Part shown: positions 1-9,536 of the stretch, piece after piece | How the letters are laid out: every line of letters starts with the position of its first letter | How positions within the stretch are numbered: the stretch's first letter is position 1 | Assembly (NCBI GenBank): GCA_014529385.2 | Contig: CM043964.1 | Coordinates: forward strand, 8,195,497-8,259,496 | Source of the DNA: Adiantum capillus-veneris | Taxonomy: Eukaryota; Streptophyta; Polypodiopsida; Polypodiales; Pteridaceae | DNA: 64,000 bases | Reading direction: 5' to 3' | Notes under the pieces: generated by a model | Seen by the model: only the letters and a program-made list of their open reading frames with translations | What the model was told of the DNA's origin: nothing | Database searches by the model: none | Program-made: the position numbers and the translations under genes

Positions 1-110
1 ATGATTTTTGGGGAAAAAAAAATAAAAAATAAAAAATAAAAAATAAAAAATATATATATATAAATTAATATATTTTTTGGAAAAAAAATGTTCGACGTTT
101 TCTTTTCTGC

Positions 111-118
111 TATAAATA
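111..118 (+). promoter_or_regulatory. LTR TATA box
   Basis: The sequence is TATAAATA, conserved in the other LTR at 9715-9722, with a purine-starting region downstream. It is the best candidate for the retroelement promoter. The transcription start is inferred, not seen. Confidence 0.6.
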
Positions 119-249
119 GAGCATCCATGCTCACACTTTAAACATAGAGATTGCCTCTATAGCGCTCACGAAGTGCTGCAACTTCTCTTAGAGAGAAGGC
201 GTCCACAAACCACTAAGAGAGCAAAATCTCTAGTGGACTAATAAGGTGT

Positions 250-620
250 GTATTAATTGAGCATTCAATTAGTTTTAAGAAGGATATGTGTGCATGTGTG
301 CTATCTCCTACTCTAATCTCTCTAATAGATTAGTAAGATTCAATTAGTTATGTGTGTGTGTGTGCTATCTATTACTCTAATCTTCTAATAGATTAGTAAG
401 ATTCAATTAGATTTAAGAAGGATATGTGTGTGTGTGTGTGTGTGTTATCTTTTACTTCAATCTCTCTAATAGATCGGTGAGATTCAATTAGCTTTAGAAA
501 AGTATGTGTGTGTGTTCTCTTTTACTCTAATCTTTCTAATGGATAGTAAGATTCAATTAACTTTAGAAAAGATGTGTGTGTATGTTTTCTCTTACTCTAA
601 TCTCTCTAAGTATACCTACT
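250..620 (+). repeat. TG-rich leader minisatellite in LTR
   Basis: Five degenerate units of about 60-83 bp. Each contains a GATTCAATTAG-like box, a GTGTGTG run, and a TACTCTAATCT...CTAATAGATTAG box. The same array occurs in the 3' LTR around 9850-10215, with different TG-run lengths. It lies between the TATA box and the putative gag start, so it would be in the long untranslated leader. Confidence 0.75.
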
Positions 621-1050
621 TTCTCTAGTTAGTACATCTTCACTATTAACTTATATATTGTTAATTGAAAGTTAATACATAAGAGAACTCATCATATTCT
701 TATTATACATGATGAAATTCTCATTCACCAATGTTATTGTCAATTAGGTTAAATAGAATTTTGAATAATACCAAAAAATAATTTAGTTGAAGTTAGAATT
801 GGATTAGAAATGTCATGCATAAAAGTAATGCATTCCTAAACTTTCACTCGTAATTTACACACTTAATTTTTGATTAATTAAGATTAGAAAATATTTGATG
901 TATAGAAATTAGATGTAGAACAACAACACTAAGTGTGAATCCGAGTTGGCGAGGGTTCAAATTACATACTCTCTTTGAAAACAAGGAGATTACTAGGGAA
1001 ATTGACCAATTTAAAGTTCTAAGTGTATAACATAAGTGTAGTACAAAAAA

Positions 1051-1173
1051 ATGGCTCCAAAGCGTGCTCGAACACAAGGCGCTAATGATCATGAAGCTCG
1101 TACAAGTAACGCTGGAATCCCTGCGGAAAATGCTATGTCTCCACCAATCGGACCAATCGGAGCTATGGTACAG
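1051..1173 (+). CDS. Putative first gag exon encoded inside the 5' LTR
   Basis: An ATG at 1051 opens 41 codons starting MAPKRARTQGAN and ending at CAG, immediately followed by GTTAGT, a good plant splice donor, at 1174. The basic N-terminus resembles the start of plant gypsy Gag proteins. A matching acceptor (TTGCACAG) ends at 3074, and the exon from 3075 continues in the same phase (phase 0) into a clear Gag body. The inferred intron of about 1.9 kb would therefore remove the LTR 3' half, the PBS and the leader. The equivalent exon in the 3' LTR differs at about five bases without a stop or frameshift. Splicing is inferred only from sequence. Confidence 0.6.
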
Positions 1174-1427
1174 GTTAGTATTGCAGTTTCAAGTTATGCA
1201 CATTGCATATGCGAGACCATAGGAATATATTGTTTACCTTATGAAAAGAAAACACGAACCGAAACGACGAGGCTTAACCCCAAGAAACTCGTCATATGTT
1301 TGACAAGTAGGAAAAGATTGTCTGGTGAAACTGGTTGCTATAGGAAAGAATGTTTGTCCAAAACCTTCGGTATGGTTTTTCTCAAGTATCTCTACTTATT
1401 AGCGCTGGTATTATGTGGCGGTTGCCG

Positions 1428-1586
1428 AGGCGTGAGATGACGCCCAGGATGGCACCACTGATGCTGTGGTGGGAGTACACCCAGATTAGCCCAGCTGGAT
1501 ACTGCAGGTTTGTTTTGCCGTGGCGTGAGGATGATGCTCAGATTGGCACCGTTGTTGCTGTGACGGGAGTACGTCCAGATTAGCAC
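1428..1586 (+). repeat. Degenerate tandem duplication, ~92-bp spacing
   Basis: Two related blocks begin GCGTGAG at about 1430 and 1523. Each contains GGCACC...GCTGTG...GGGAGTAC...CCAGATTAGC. The duplication is also present in the 3' LTR (11049-11211). Confidence 0.7.
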
Positions 1587-1880
1587 TACGAGTACTTGTC
1601 GAGCGATATGGGACGCTCATGAGGACAAGGGTTTTTATAAATAATGTATATATCGATTGGACATAATAGCGCTAGTAGAGATTCTTGAGTGAACCTAATC
1701 CAAGGGTTGTTGGTTTAAAATTGGATGGCTTCTTGTTTGACTATTGTTTGTAATACTGTTTGAAGGGCTGTTTTAACGAATTAGTATCATAAATAAAGTA
1801 AAGGAACATGTATGTTTAAACAGTGTGGTAGTAATTAGATAACAAAAGAAGGGTGAGTGTGGTGTGAAAAGTGGGAGAAT

Positions 1881-1930
1881 GATACCCCAACGGTATCACT
1901 CTATGGACAGGTGGACCCGATGAGTCGGGT
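1881..1930 (+). other. Pair of stem-loops near the LTR 3' end
   Basis: GATACC pairs with GGTATC around a 5-nt loop (1881-1897). ACCCGA pairs with TCGGGT around TGAG (1915-1930). Both stems are preserved in the 3' LTR, where the first loop carries a substitution. I considered a hammerhead ribozyme and rejected it, because the CUGAUGA and GAAA core elements are not both present. Confidence 0.5.
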
Positions 1931-2256
1931 AACTTTCCAATGATAGAATTTTTTATTAGTCATAAATCTTCAAAGAGACAAACCTTGGCGGCTGGGCTTC
2001 TGAAACATGGGGAAAAAAGAGCACAGGTTGGTCACTCTAAGATTTATACTTTTAGGTATAATTGATTATAGATAGTTTTTAGATAGGGTTATGGTGGTCG
2101 CGCTCCGCCATAGCGAGATAGGACCAATCCTTCACTAATGGTTCATGCCCGTGGCTACGTAGTAGCTAAGGCAATGTCCGTTGGTTTTTCTTTCTCAGGA
2201 TTGGAGACCTATCAAAGGTACTCCGCTCCTATCAAAAAGGGGCAGGGACCACACAC

Positions 2257-2268
2257 TGGTATCAGAGC
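2257..2268 (+). promoter_or_regulatory. Primer-binding site, initiator tRNA-Met
   Basis: TGGTATCAGAGC is the standard complement of the 3' end of plant initiator tRNA-Met. It starts one base after the LTR terminus at 2255. It would prime minus-strand DNA synthesis. Confidence 0.93.
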
Positions 2269-2449
2269 CTAGGTTAAAGCTTGGGGAGATTTTTAGATTG
2301 ATGTTTGGATGTTGAAGGATGCGAATGTTTGAAATAATAGAAGAACCTAGAAAAATTGTTTTGATTTTTTATATGGTATTGAAGACTGAACTTTCCTTGT
2401 ACAGGAAAATGTTTATTCAGCCTACCAGAAATTCTAGGTGTTCACCATC

Positions 2450-2890
2450 ATGTTTGAAAATGCATGCCAATCACCAAATTATCAGTTTCGAAAAAGGGTG
2501 ATGATTATTTTGGATAGGGTGTTTGCACCACCTATTCCAAGGGTGCATAGAGGATGGGGCATCAACTGGAGTCCATCTGGAGGAATCTATACCATCGATG
2601 CTGACAAGATATGGTGCATGTATACCAATCTCAAGAAACTTCGTTGGGCAGAGGAGTTAAAAGTCATCGAAGTTTATCTATTCCTTGGTACTAAGAATCC
2701 GGATGCTACCATTACCTTGGGAGGAGAAAAGATATCTCAGACTCAATGGGTCTATAACCAAGTTACAAAAGTTATCCATGGTGGTAGGATTCGACCCATA
2801 TGTGTATCTCGTAGCTTTCAAGGGTCAAAGAAAACTTATTATTTTGATCCTTTAGCCTATCCTTTTGTAGTCACTAAACTCAAAATATAG
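2450..2890 (+). CDS. Hypothetical leader ORF between PBS and gag
   Basis: An ATG at 2450 opens about 146 codons with no stop. The predicted protein is basic and aromatic-rich, with TLGGEKISQTQWVYNQVTK near the middle and SRSFQGSKKTYYFDPLAYPF near the end. I do not recognise a family. It lies inside the inferred gag intron and in a different frame from gag. It could be an additional protein of this element family, a captured fragment, or chance. Its openness is notable because the downstream gag-pol has many stops. Confidence 0.35.
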   Translation: MFENACQSPNYQFRKRVMIILDRVFAPPIPRVHRGWGINWSPSGGIYTIDADKIWCMYTNLKKLRWAEELKVIEVYLFLGTKNPDATITLGGEKISQTQWVYNQVTKVIHGGRIRPICVSRSFQGSKKTYYFDPLAYPFVVTKLKI

Positions 2891-3074
2891 AGACATTACA
2901 ATCCTTGTACCTAAAGACTACCAACCTTGGTAGTAAATAATGTGTATATGAATAAAGTTTGGATTAATATTATCTTTTGTTTGTATTATTGTTTGATCAA
3001 GTCTTGCCTTAAAGTGGTAAAGTGGATTAAAGTTAGAGTATCCAATAAAGTTTCACTTAATCTATATTGCACAG

Positions 3075-3911
3075 AGTACGGTGTACACATCTCTTCAAGA
3101 GAAAAAGCTACTTCTCAAACAAGCTAAACTTCCCTCTTTCAAAGGGGAAGGAGCCCTAGTTGAGCGCGATGCTGAAGTGTGGCTCGCAGAGATGGAGGAT
3201 TATTTTGCTACTGCTGGTACTACTCCTGATAACCAGGAAATGTTGGCTATGTTTTGTCTCACGGGGGATGCCAAGCTTTGGTGGAAACAACACTGCAAAG
3301 ATAATCAAGTAGCTCAAAACACTCAAACTTGGGAAGACATTAAGTATGCTGTCAAAGGACGTTATCTTCCACCTGCACACGAATCCCTTAATATGAATGA
3401 ATTCTTCAACTTACGTCAGTTTCATCTTACAGTGGAAGAATACTACTCCAAATTTGTAACTCTTAGGCGCTATACTCCGCCAATGACCGCAGATCAACAA
3501 GTAGCCCGTTTCTGCCAAGGGCTAAATGCTCCTTTAAATACACGTCTAGAAGCCATGAGGCCTGAAAACTTGCAAGATGCTCTTTTAAGTGCTAAACCCT
3601 TAGCTAAAGAGATGTCACACTCTCAAAGGGTATGAAATGGAAATTTAAGGAATGCTGGAAGGAGAGGACGGTCTATCATGTGGAACCAAAGGCAAGTTCA
3701 CCCAGTTCACCAAACTCATGCAATAGTTGCAGCTTCAGCAAATGGAGCTCAAAATGCAGATCTTAGATGCTATGAATGCAACGAGCTAGGACATTTCAGG
3801 AATGTATGTCCTAGGCGAGTCTCCTCAACAAATACACCTACTCGAGCTAGAGGATGAGGACAAATAATAAATCGTGGAGGAAGAAATGGAGGACGAGGTC
3901 GAGGGCGCGGA
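3075..3911 (+). pseudogene. gag: gag body with zinc knuckle (gypsy element 1), two stops
   Basis: The reading frame from the inferred splice acceptor encodes a typical retrotransposon Gag: LPSFKGEGALVERDAEVWLA early, the WW-containing LTGDAKLWWKQHC segment, and the helical region with EYYSKFVTLRRYTPP. A zinc knuckle of the form CX2CX4HX4C (CYECNELGHFRNVC) lies at 3768-3809. The frame is broken by TGA at 3633-3635 and TGA at 3855-3857, but reading continues in the same frame to the protease. The Arg/Gly-rich stretch after the knuckle (3843-3911) is an RNA-binding-like tail. The copy is defective as it stands. Confidence 0.85.
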
Positions 3912-4364
3912 ATGGCTGCCAGAGTCAATGCTATCATAGGAGAACCAACATTGGGAGAAGAACAAGAGGAAAGAGAAACTCTACATGCTACAATTGATAA
4001 CCCAAGAGCAAGACAACAATATGCTGTCATTCAAACACCTGCAAATCACCAAGGTGAAAAATTTGAGCTTCTTATTGATTGTGGTAGTACTCATTCTTTC
4101 TTGTCACCTAAATGTTTAAGGAGGTTAGGACTTAATCAACACCCTACAAGAAAGATGAGAGTTGAATTAGCCAATGGAAAGGAGGTGTTATCTCAGTACA
4201 CTGTGGGAAAAATAGATTTCAAGTTGGGAGAATACTCGACTTCTTCTACTTTTCGAACCTTACCCATAGGAATCTATGACGGAATTCTTGGAATGGATTG
4301 GTTAGCCAGTCATAATGCCAATATCCATTGTGCCCAAGGAAGTGTTACTTTGTGGACAACCTAG
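3912..4364 (+). pseudogene. pro: Retrotransposon aspartic protease domain (element 1)
   Basis: The segment is in frame with gag and contains the active-site region LLIDCGSTHSFLS (D-C-G-S at 4077-4088, where most relatives have D-S/T-G-S/A). It also has the flap-like and C-terminal ILGMDWLASHNANI motif typical of gypsy proteases. A frameshift around 4325-4365 moves the downstream reverse transcriptase into another frame. The Cys in the active-site motif may be a decay change. Confidence 0.85.
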
Positions 4365-5997
4365 GTCAAGAAGTCACTATTCAAGGCCAGAATGGACGAC
4401 CAAAAGCTTACTTGGTCAAAGCTAATCGTCTTTTGAAAGGGTTACGCAAGGGTCAACAAATTTTTGTAGTCAAGCTAAACAAAGTAGAAAAATCTTCTTC
4501 CAACCCTGAACCAATGTGGCTAGAAGAATTTTCGGATGTTTTCCCCAAGGAACTTTCTGAACTACCACCACCTAGGGAGGTAGACCATGAAATCAAAATT
4601 TTTCCAGGTAGTGAACCAATCTCAAGAGCGCCGTACAAGATGTCACTCCCAGAGGCTATAGAACTCAAGGAGTAGCTCAAACAGTTGATTGAGCAAGGGT
4701 TTATCCGACCTAGTACATCTCCATGGGGTGCACCTGTTCTCTTCCAAAAGAAAAAGGATGGCTCTCTTCGACTTTGCATAGATTATAGGGGCTTAAATTA
4801 GGTTACCATCAAGAATAAATATCCAATTCCTTGTATTGATGAGATGCTGGACAGATTACATGGAGCCAAAATATTCACGAAGATTGATGTTCGATCTGGC
4901 TATCATCAAATTCGAATCCAGGAGGCTGATATCTCCAAAACAGCTTTCAACACTCGTTATGGTCATTACAAATTTACAGTGATGGCTTTCGGACTTACGA
5001 ATGCTCCTGCAACTTTCAATCGTCTGATGCACGATATCTTTAGAGAATTCTTGGACGATTTTGTCCTAATTTATTCCAAATCAGAGGAAGAGCATGAAGG
5101 ACATGTTAGGAAAGTGTTAGAGCTTTTACGCCAAAATAAGTTGTATGCAAAGAAAAGTAAATGTACCTTCTTTACCCCTAAGGTCTGTTACTTAGGGTTT
5201 ATCATTTCACCTAAAGGAGTCTCTGTTGACCCTGACAAAGTCAAAGATATTGTGGAATGGCCTCAACCCACTTCACAAACCGAAGTCAGAGGGTTCTTAG
5301 GTATCAGAGGGTGGAACAGGATCTTTGTAAAGGACTATGCTCTTAAAGCTGCACCACTAACCGACTTGCTAAAGAAAGGAGCAACGATACTTTGGGAAGA
5401 AAAACATGAATCTTGCTTCAAACAGCTTAAGGAGTATCTTGCTTCAGAACCTCTCTTAAAACTTCCAGATTTCACCCAAGAATTCGAGGTGGTCACAGAT
5501 GCTAGTAACCTTGCATTAGGAGGAGTCCTTACTCAAGAAGGAAGGCTTGTAGCTTATACTTCTCGGAAGCTTAGGATTCATGAAGTGAATTATGCTACAC
5601 ATGATTTATTCATGCTCTCAAGCTATGGAGACATTATCTATTGGGACGCAAATTCCAGTTGGTAACAGATCACAAGAGCCTTAAGTGGATTTTTACCCAA
5701 CCTAACCTTAACATGAGACAGAGGAGATGGATAGATCTCATGCACGAATATGATTTTGATATTAAATTTAGACCAGGTAAGGATAATGTTGTGGAAGATT
5801 CCCTAAGCCGTAATTCTTTTCTGGGGGCAATTTCCATGGCTAACAACCCTATTCTAGACAAGGTCTTGGATGCTGCTGTCAGAGATACAGATTACGAGAT
5901 GCTTGCTAGTATCCTACGTGAAGAGAGGGTATCATCAAATCAGCCTAAACCTTTAAATTATTCCTTAGAAGATGGGAAAATTTACTATAGGAATTGA
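4328..5997 (+). pseudogene. pol: Reverse transcriptase and RNase H (element 1), broken
   Basis: The linker is followed by EFSDVFPKELSELPPPREVDH, then RT motifs [32 protein letters not shown] and MAFGLTNAPATF. The catalytic block reads FLDD (5048-5059) but lacks about nine residues normally found just before it, suggesting an in-frame deletion. RNase H follows (TDASNLALGGVL, then TDHKSLKWIFTQPNLNMRQRRW). Defects are TAG at 4673, TAG at 4799, a frameshift with small deletion near 5610, and TGA at 5995. Several stops are explained by single C-to-T or G-to-A changes. No functional polymerase can be made. Confidence 0.9.
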
Positions 5998-7136
5998 CTA
6001 TGCATACCTAAGGATTCTACCCTAAGGAATGCTATCCTATATGAAGCACACGATGGCCCAACTTCAGGACATCCAGGTTATGCCAAAACCATCAATGCAA
6101 TTCGCAGAAGTTACTATTGGCAAGGTATGAAGGGTGATGTCCTTTGCTATGTCAAGCAGTGTTTGTCTTGTCAAAGGATTAAGGCAGAGAGACTAAAGAT
6201 GCCAGGTAAATTACATGCTTTAGATATTCCCCAAATGAAATGGGAATGTATTAGCATGGACTTTATCACCGCGTTTCCTTCTGTCCAAGCTGGCTATGAT
6301 TCAATCATGGTCATAGTCGACTTGCTTACTAAAGTGGCTCACTTAATCCCAGTCAAGACAACCTTTATAGCTTCAGATATTGCTCGTCTGTTTGTGAAGG
6401 AGGTTTTCAGAATTCATGGTTTACCCAAGAGGATTGTTAGCGATCGTGATGCCAAGTTTACTTCAAAGTTTTGGGTATCATTGTTTCAAGCTATTGGAAC
6501 CCAATTATCTTTTAGTATTGCTTATCATCCTCAAAATAATGGCCAAACTGAAAGAGTTAATCAAGTAATTGAAGAAATCCTTAGAGCCTACTGCAATAGA
6601 GAACCTCGCAAGTGGATTCAATACCTACCCTTGGTAGAGTATGCATACAATTCCTCTACTCATAGAAGTATTGGAATGACACCTTTTAATGCTCTTTATG
6701 GTCAAGAATGTTTATCACCTCTTAACTTTTCTGACCCTACTATAAGGGTAGAAGCCTCAAAGAAAATGCTTGAAGAAATGGAAGCTCAAACCAAAGCTAT
6801 TCGAAGGGATATTCAAGAGGCTCAAGATCGACAAAAGAAGTACGCCGACTTACAAAGATCTGATCGGATTTTCAAAGAAGGTGACAAAGTTTTCTTACGA
6901 GTAAAGCCCAAAAAGAGCAATCTGTCTCTCGGAAGGTATAAGAAGCTTAGCTACCGATATTGTGGACCTTACGAAATAATCAAGGTTGTAATTGATCAAG
7001 CTTATAGACTAAAACTCCCTTCTCATCTCATAGTGCATGATGTATTTCACGTAAGTCTGTTAAAACCTTATGTATATAACCCTGACCATGTCCTTGATGA
7101 TGAGCAAATCATTTTACCTCCTCAAGATGTTCTACA
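5998..7136 (+). pseudogene. int: Integrase (element 1), open but severed from the polyprotein
   Basis: The HHCC zinc-binding region spans the EAHDGPTSGHPG segment to CLSCQR. The catalytic core has Asp (SMDF, 6259), Asp (VSDRD, 6442) and Glu (QTERV, 6550), so the D,D,E triad is retained. The C-terminal GPY/F-like region reads YCGPYEIIKVV and HVSLLKPYV. The frame from 6127 is open but lies behind the TGA at 5995. After about residue 335 the sequence runs into reverse-strand gag-protease sequence (junction near 7130), so the native C-terminus is lost and no chromodomain is visible. Confidence 0.92.
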
Positions 7137-9125
7137 ACTCCTTAACACACCTTGGAGCTCCTCTCTTTCATCCTTTGTAAGTGTTGTAGATAACATACCT
7201 TCTAGCATTCTTTCATCTTTCACATTTTGGTTCACTTGGGAACCTACCTCTTCCAAACCTGGGCAAGACGTCTCTTGGTTGTTTGGCTTAAACCTTAACC
7301 CCATGACTTCGATGGAAGACTCCTCTTCAATAATGCTGCCGCTACTTTCTCCTTCTGAAGTGCTATCGGTCCAGCCTTCCTCCGTCTCACTTTGAGATGA
7401 TTCTTCATGGAGCTCCTCTTGGCATTTCTCCTTCATGTCAAAGACAACCTTCTTATGATTGTCATTCCTGCAAATTAAATTTCCACTCTCCCAATCCTGC
7501 AAAGCTTGCATTTTCATTAGCCATGGTCTTCCTAGGATAAATGGGTAACCATTTCCCTTGGTCGACATAACATAAAAATCCACCGCCTTCTTAATGCCAA
7601 AGGCCTCCACAAAGACAGTTTTACAAATGCCTACACACCTAGCTTTGCTATTGTTTTCCATCTTCACTTTGATTTCAGGTGTCTCATGGATGCGCATGCC
7701 TAGTCTTTGCATGAGTCCCTCTGTCATCATGCAAATTTGTGCACCCCCATCCACTAGACCTTTCCGAACCAATCTTCCTTTGATGTAACAATCTAGCATA
7801 GGTGTAATGTCCTCATTCATTTCAGCATGTGCAATTTTTACAACAGGCACACTCTCTTTTACCTTTCTCCTAGTGCTAACTGCCTTTGTTAAATCCCTCC
7901 TCATCTGTGGGCATAATGCAAGAAACTGAGGCCATGAGATATCAGGACCCTTACGTCTCATGTCTTCCAATAGGTTGTATGTAGCCATACCATGTCCAAG
8001 AGGGAAGTCTTGGAGGTTGATACGACGTCGACTCCTCTTAGCTTCCTTGGTCTCCTTTGTCTTCTTTTCTCATCCATGGTCAGCTTGTGATGTAACTCCT
8101 TCTTTCTCCTTACCTTTCCCTTGGCCACGCTTAATGCCATTTGCTTCCATGTCGACCTCTCTTGAATTTGTCACCTCTACCACGTGCACATTTGGGTCTG
8201 GCAAAGGTTGAACTCCCTCCACTGCTTGTGAAGGTGGTCTTGCTCCATTTGGCCTTTGTAGAAGACGTGGTTGCTGACTAGTTCCTTCACCTGCATTCAT
8301 CACTGGGTAATTCAAGTTAGGTCTGCCTGGCTCCCCATAGGGCCAAGGACAATTATACATCCCATGTCCAGACTCACCGCAATTCCAACATTGCAAGACT
8401 CTCCTAGGTAGTGAATCTCGCTCTTCAAACTTCTTTGCTTGTCCTTTTGGACCTACAGCTTGTGCAAGGTGAATTGACAGGCTGCTTAAAGATTCATTTA
8501 ACTTCTCAATCACTTCCGCCGTTACCTCAATAAGCTCCCTAGATGTTGATGCTTGTGACTTATCTTTGGGTCTAAGACCTTCTATTGGAACCTCCCCCAT
8601 TAAGCACTTGAGTTTCCTATATTTCTCAGCAGCCCTAGTTTCAGCTGCATCAAAGGTAGCAGGTGCACCCGCCTCAACTTTTACCTTAAGGTCAGAAAAG
8701 AGTTCGTCTATGAACCTCTCCTTCTTTAGGAACTCTGCACCATCACCAGGGTTAGCAACATTTCTCACCCATACAGCCCAAAGACGTAGAAACTCTTGCT
8801 TGTATAAGTAGTAGTCATCTAAGTCTGTTTGCTTATGAGAAACAATGTCTTGCCATAGTTTTTGAGTGTTTTGGGGATCAAAGAATTATTTCTTGAAATG
8901 ATTCAAAACTTTTGTGTAATTCCCCTTGACTTCCTCAGGAAAAGAGTCAAACCAAGTGCTAGCATCTTTCCTAAGGACCACCTCAAACATTTCTATACAT
9001 TCTTGATCAGTTACTATCCTCTTGATACGGCAAGACAGCTTCAAATTCGCCAAAAATAATTCTGCATCCTCATTCGGCTCTCCAAAGAAAAGAGGATATC
9101 CAGACATTTGGTGTTGGCTGTAAGG
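7122..9125 (-). pseudogene. Antisense gag-protease fragment of a different gypsy element
   Basis: On the minus strand one frame runs from about 9125 to 7122, with only two stops (TAA 8886-8888, TGA 8070-8072). It encodes a Gag body (SGYPLFFGEPNEDAELFLAN), a zinc knuckle CWNCGESGHGMYNC, then a protease-like domain with GLVDGGAQICMMTEGL and PFILGRPWLM. The linker ends at LTKDEREELQGVLRSC, where relatives continue into reverse transcriptase. It lacks LTRs and stops exactly where element 1 integrase is cut, so it arrived by recombination, template switching or truncated insertion. Antisense ORFs between integrase and the 3' LTR are known in some plant gypsy lineages (Tat/Ogre, Grande), but there they are not usually gag-like. 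Confidence 0.8.
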
Positions 9126-9536
9126 TCTCTACTTTCAAATTGCACACAAGTTCTATTACGCATTTGTATTTTTCTGAACCATCACTCCTTATTTAAGATA
9201 TTGGAGTTCAAATTATGAATCGTACGTTGAGAAAACCTAGAAATTAAAATTTACGCTACAAAATTCTGACATGTTTAGCTATATGAATCACTAACTAACT
9301 TATTGTAAGACTTATTTACTGATTGTAGAATTTTCTTTTACCACCGTAAAGTTAATATAAGACTGTAAAGTTTAACTTAAAAATATAAAGTAAATTATCA
9401 TTAAGGAAATAAATAAAATAATACACAGGGATGACAAATGAAGGCACATGGACTCACATAGGAGGGGACAAAGTGGGACACACTGTCACATGAAAAAGGA
9501 GAGGCTACTCTTGACTAATCTTAATGAGGGGGGGCC
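9126..9536 (+). other. 3' untranslated region of element 1 with polypurine tract
   Basis: AT-rich sequence without a credible ORF. A purine run GAGGGGGGG at about 9525-9534 lies just before TGTGTGG at 9537, the most likely start of the 3' LTR. A second purine-rich run (GAAAAAGGAGAGG, ~9492) is an alternative tract. The exact LTR start is therefore uncertain by some tens of bases. Confidence 0.55.

Larger units (their letters stand above)
1..2255 (+). repeat. 5' LTR of gypsy element 1 (first ~75 bp missing)
   Basis: It is nearly collinear with 9614-11880, with small indels and scattered substitutions. It ends in CA at 2255, one base before the primer-binding site. It contains a TATA box, a TG-rich leader minisatellite, a short open reading frame that looks like the first gag exon followed by a splice donor, a degenerate 92-bp tandem duplication, and paired stem-loops near the 3' end. 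Confidence 0.92.

Noticed and set aside
1905-1935. Hammerhead ribozyme (retrozyme-like) in the element 1 LTR, suggested by GATGAGTC
   Set aside because: The catalytic core CUGAUGA...GAAA is not present with three stems. Two simple hairpins explain the sequence.
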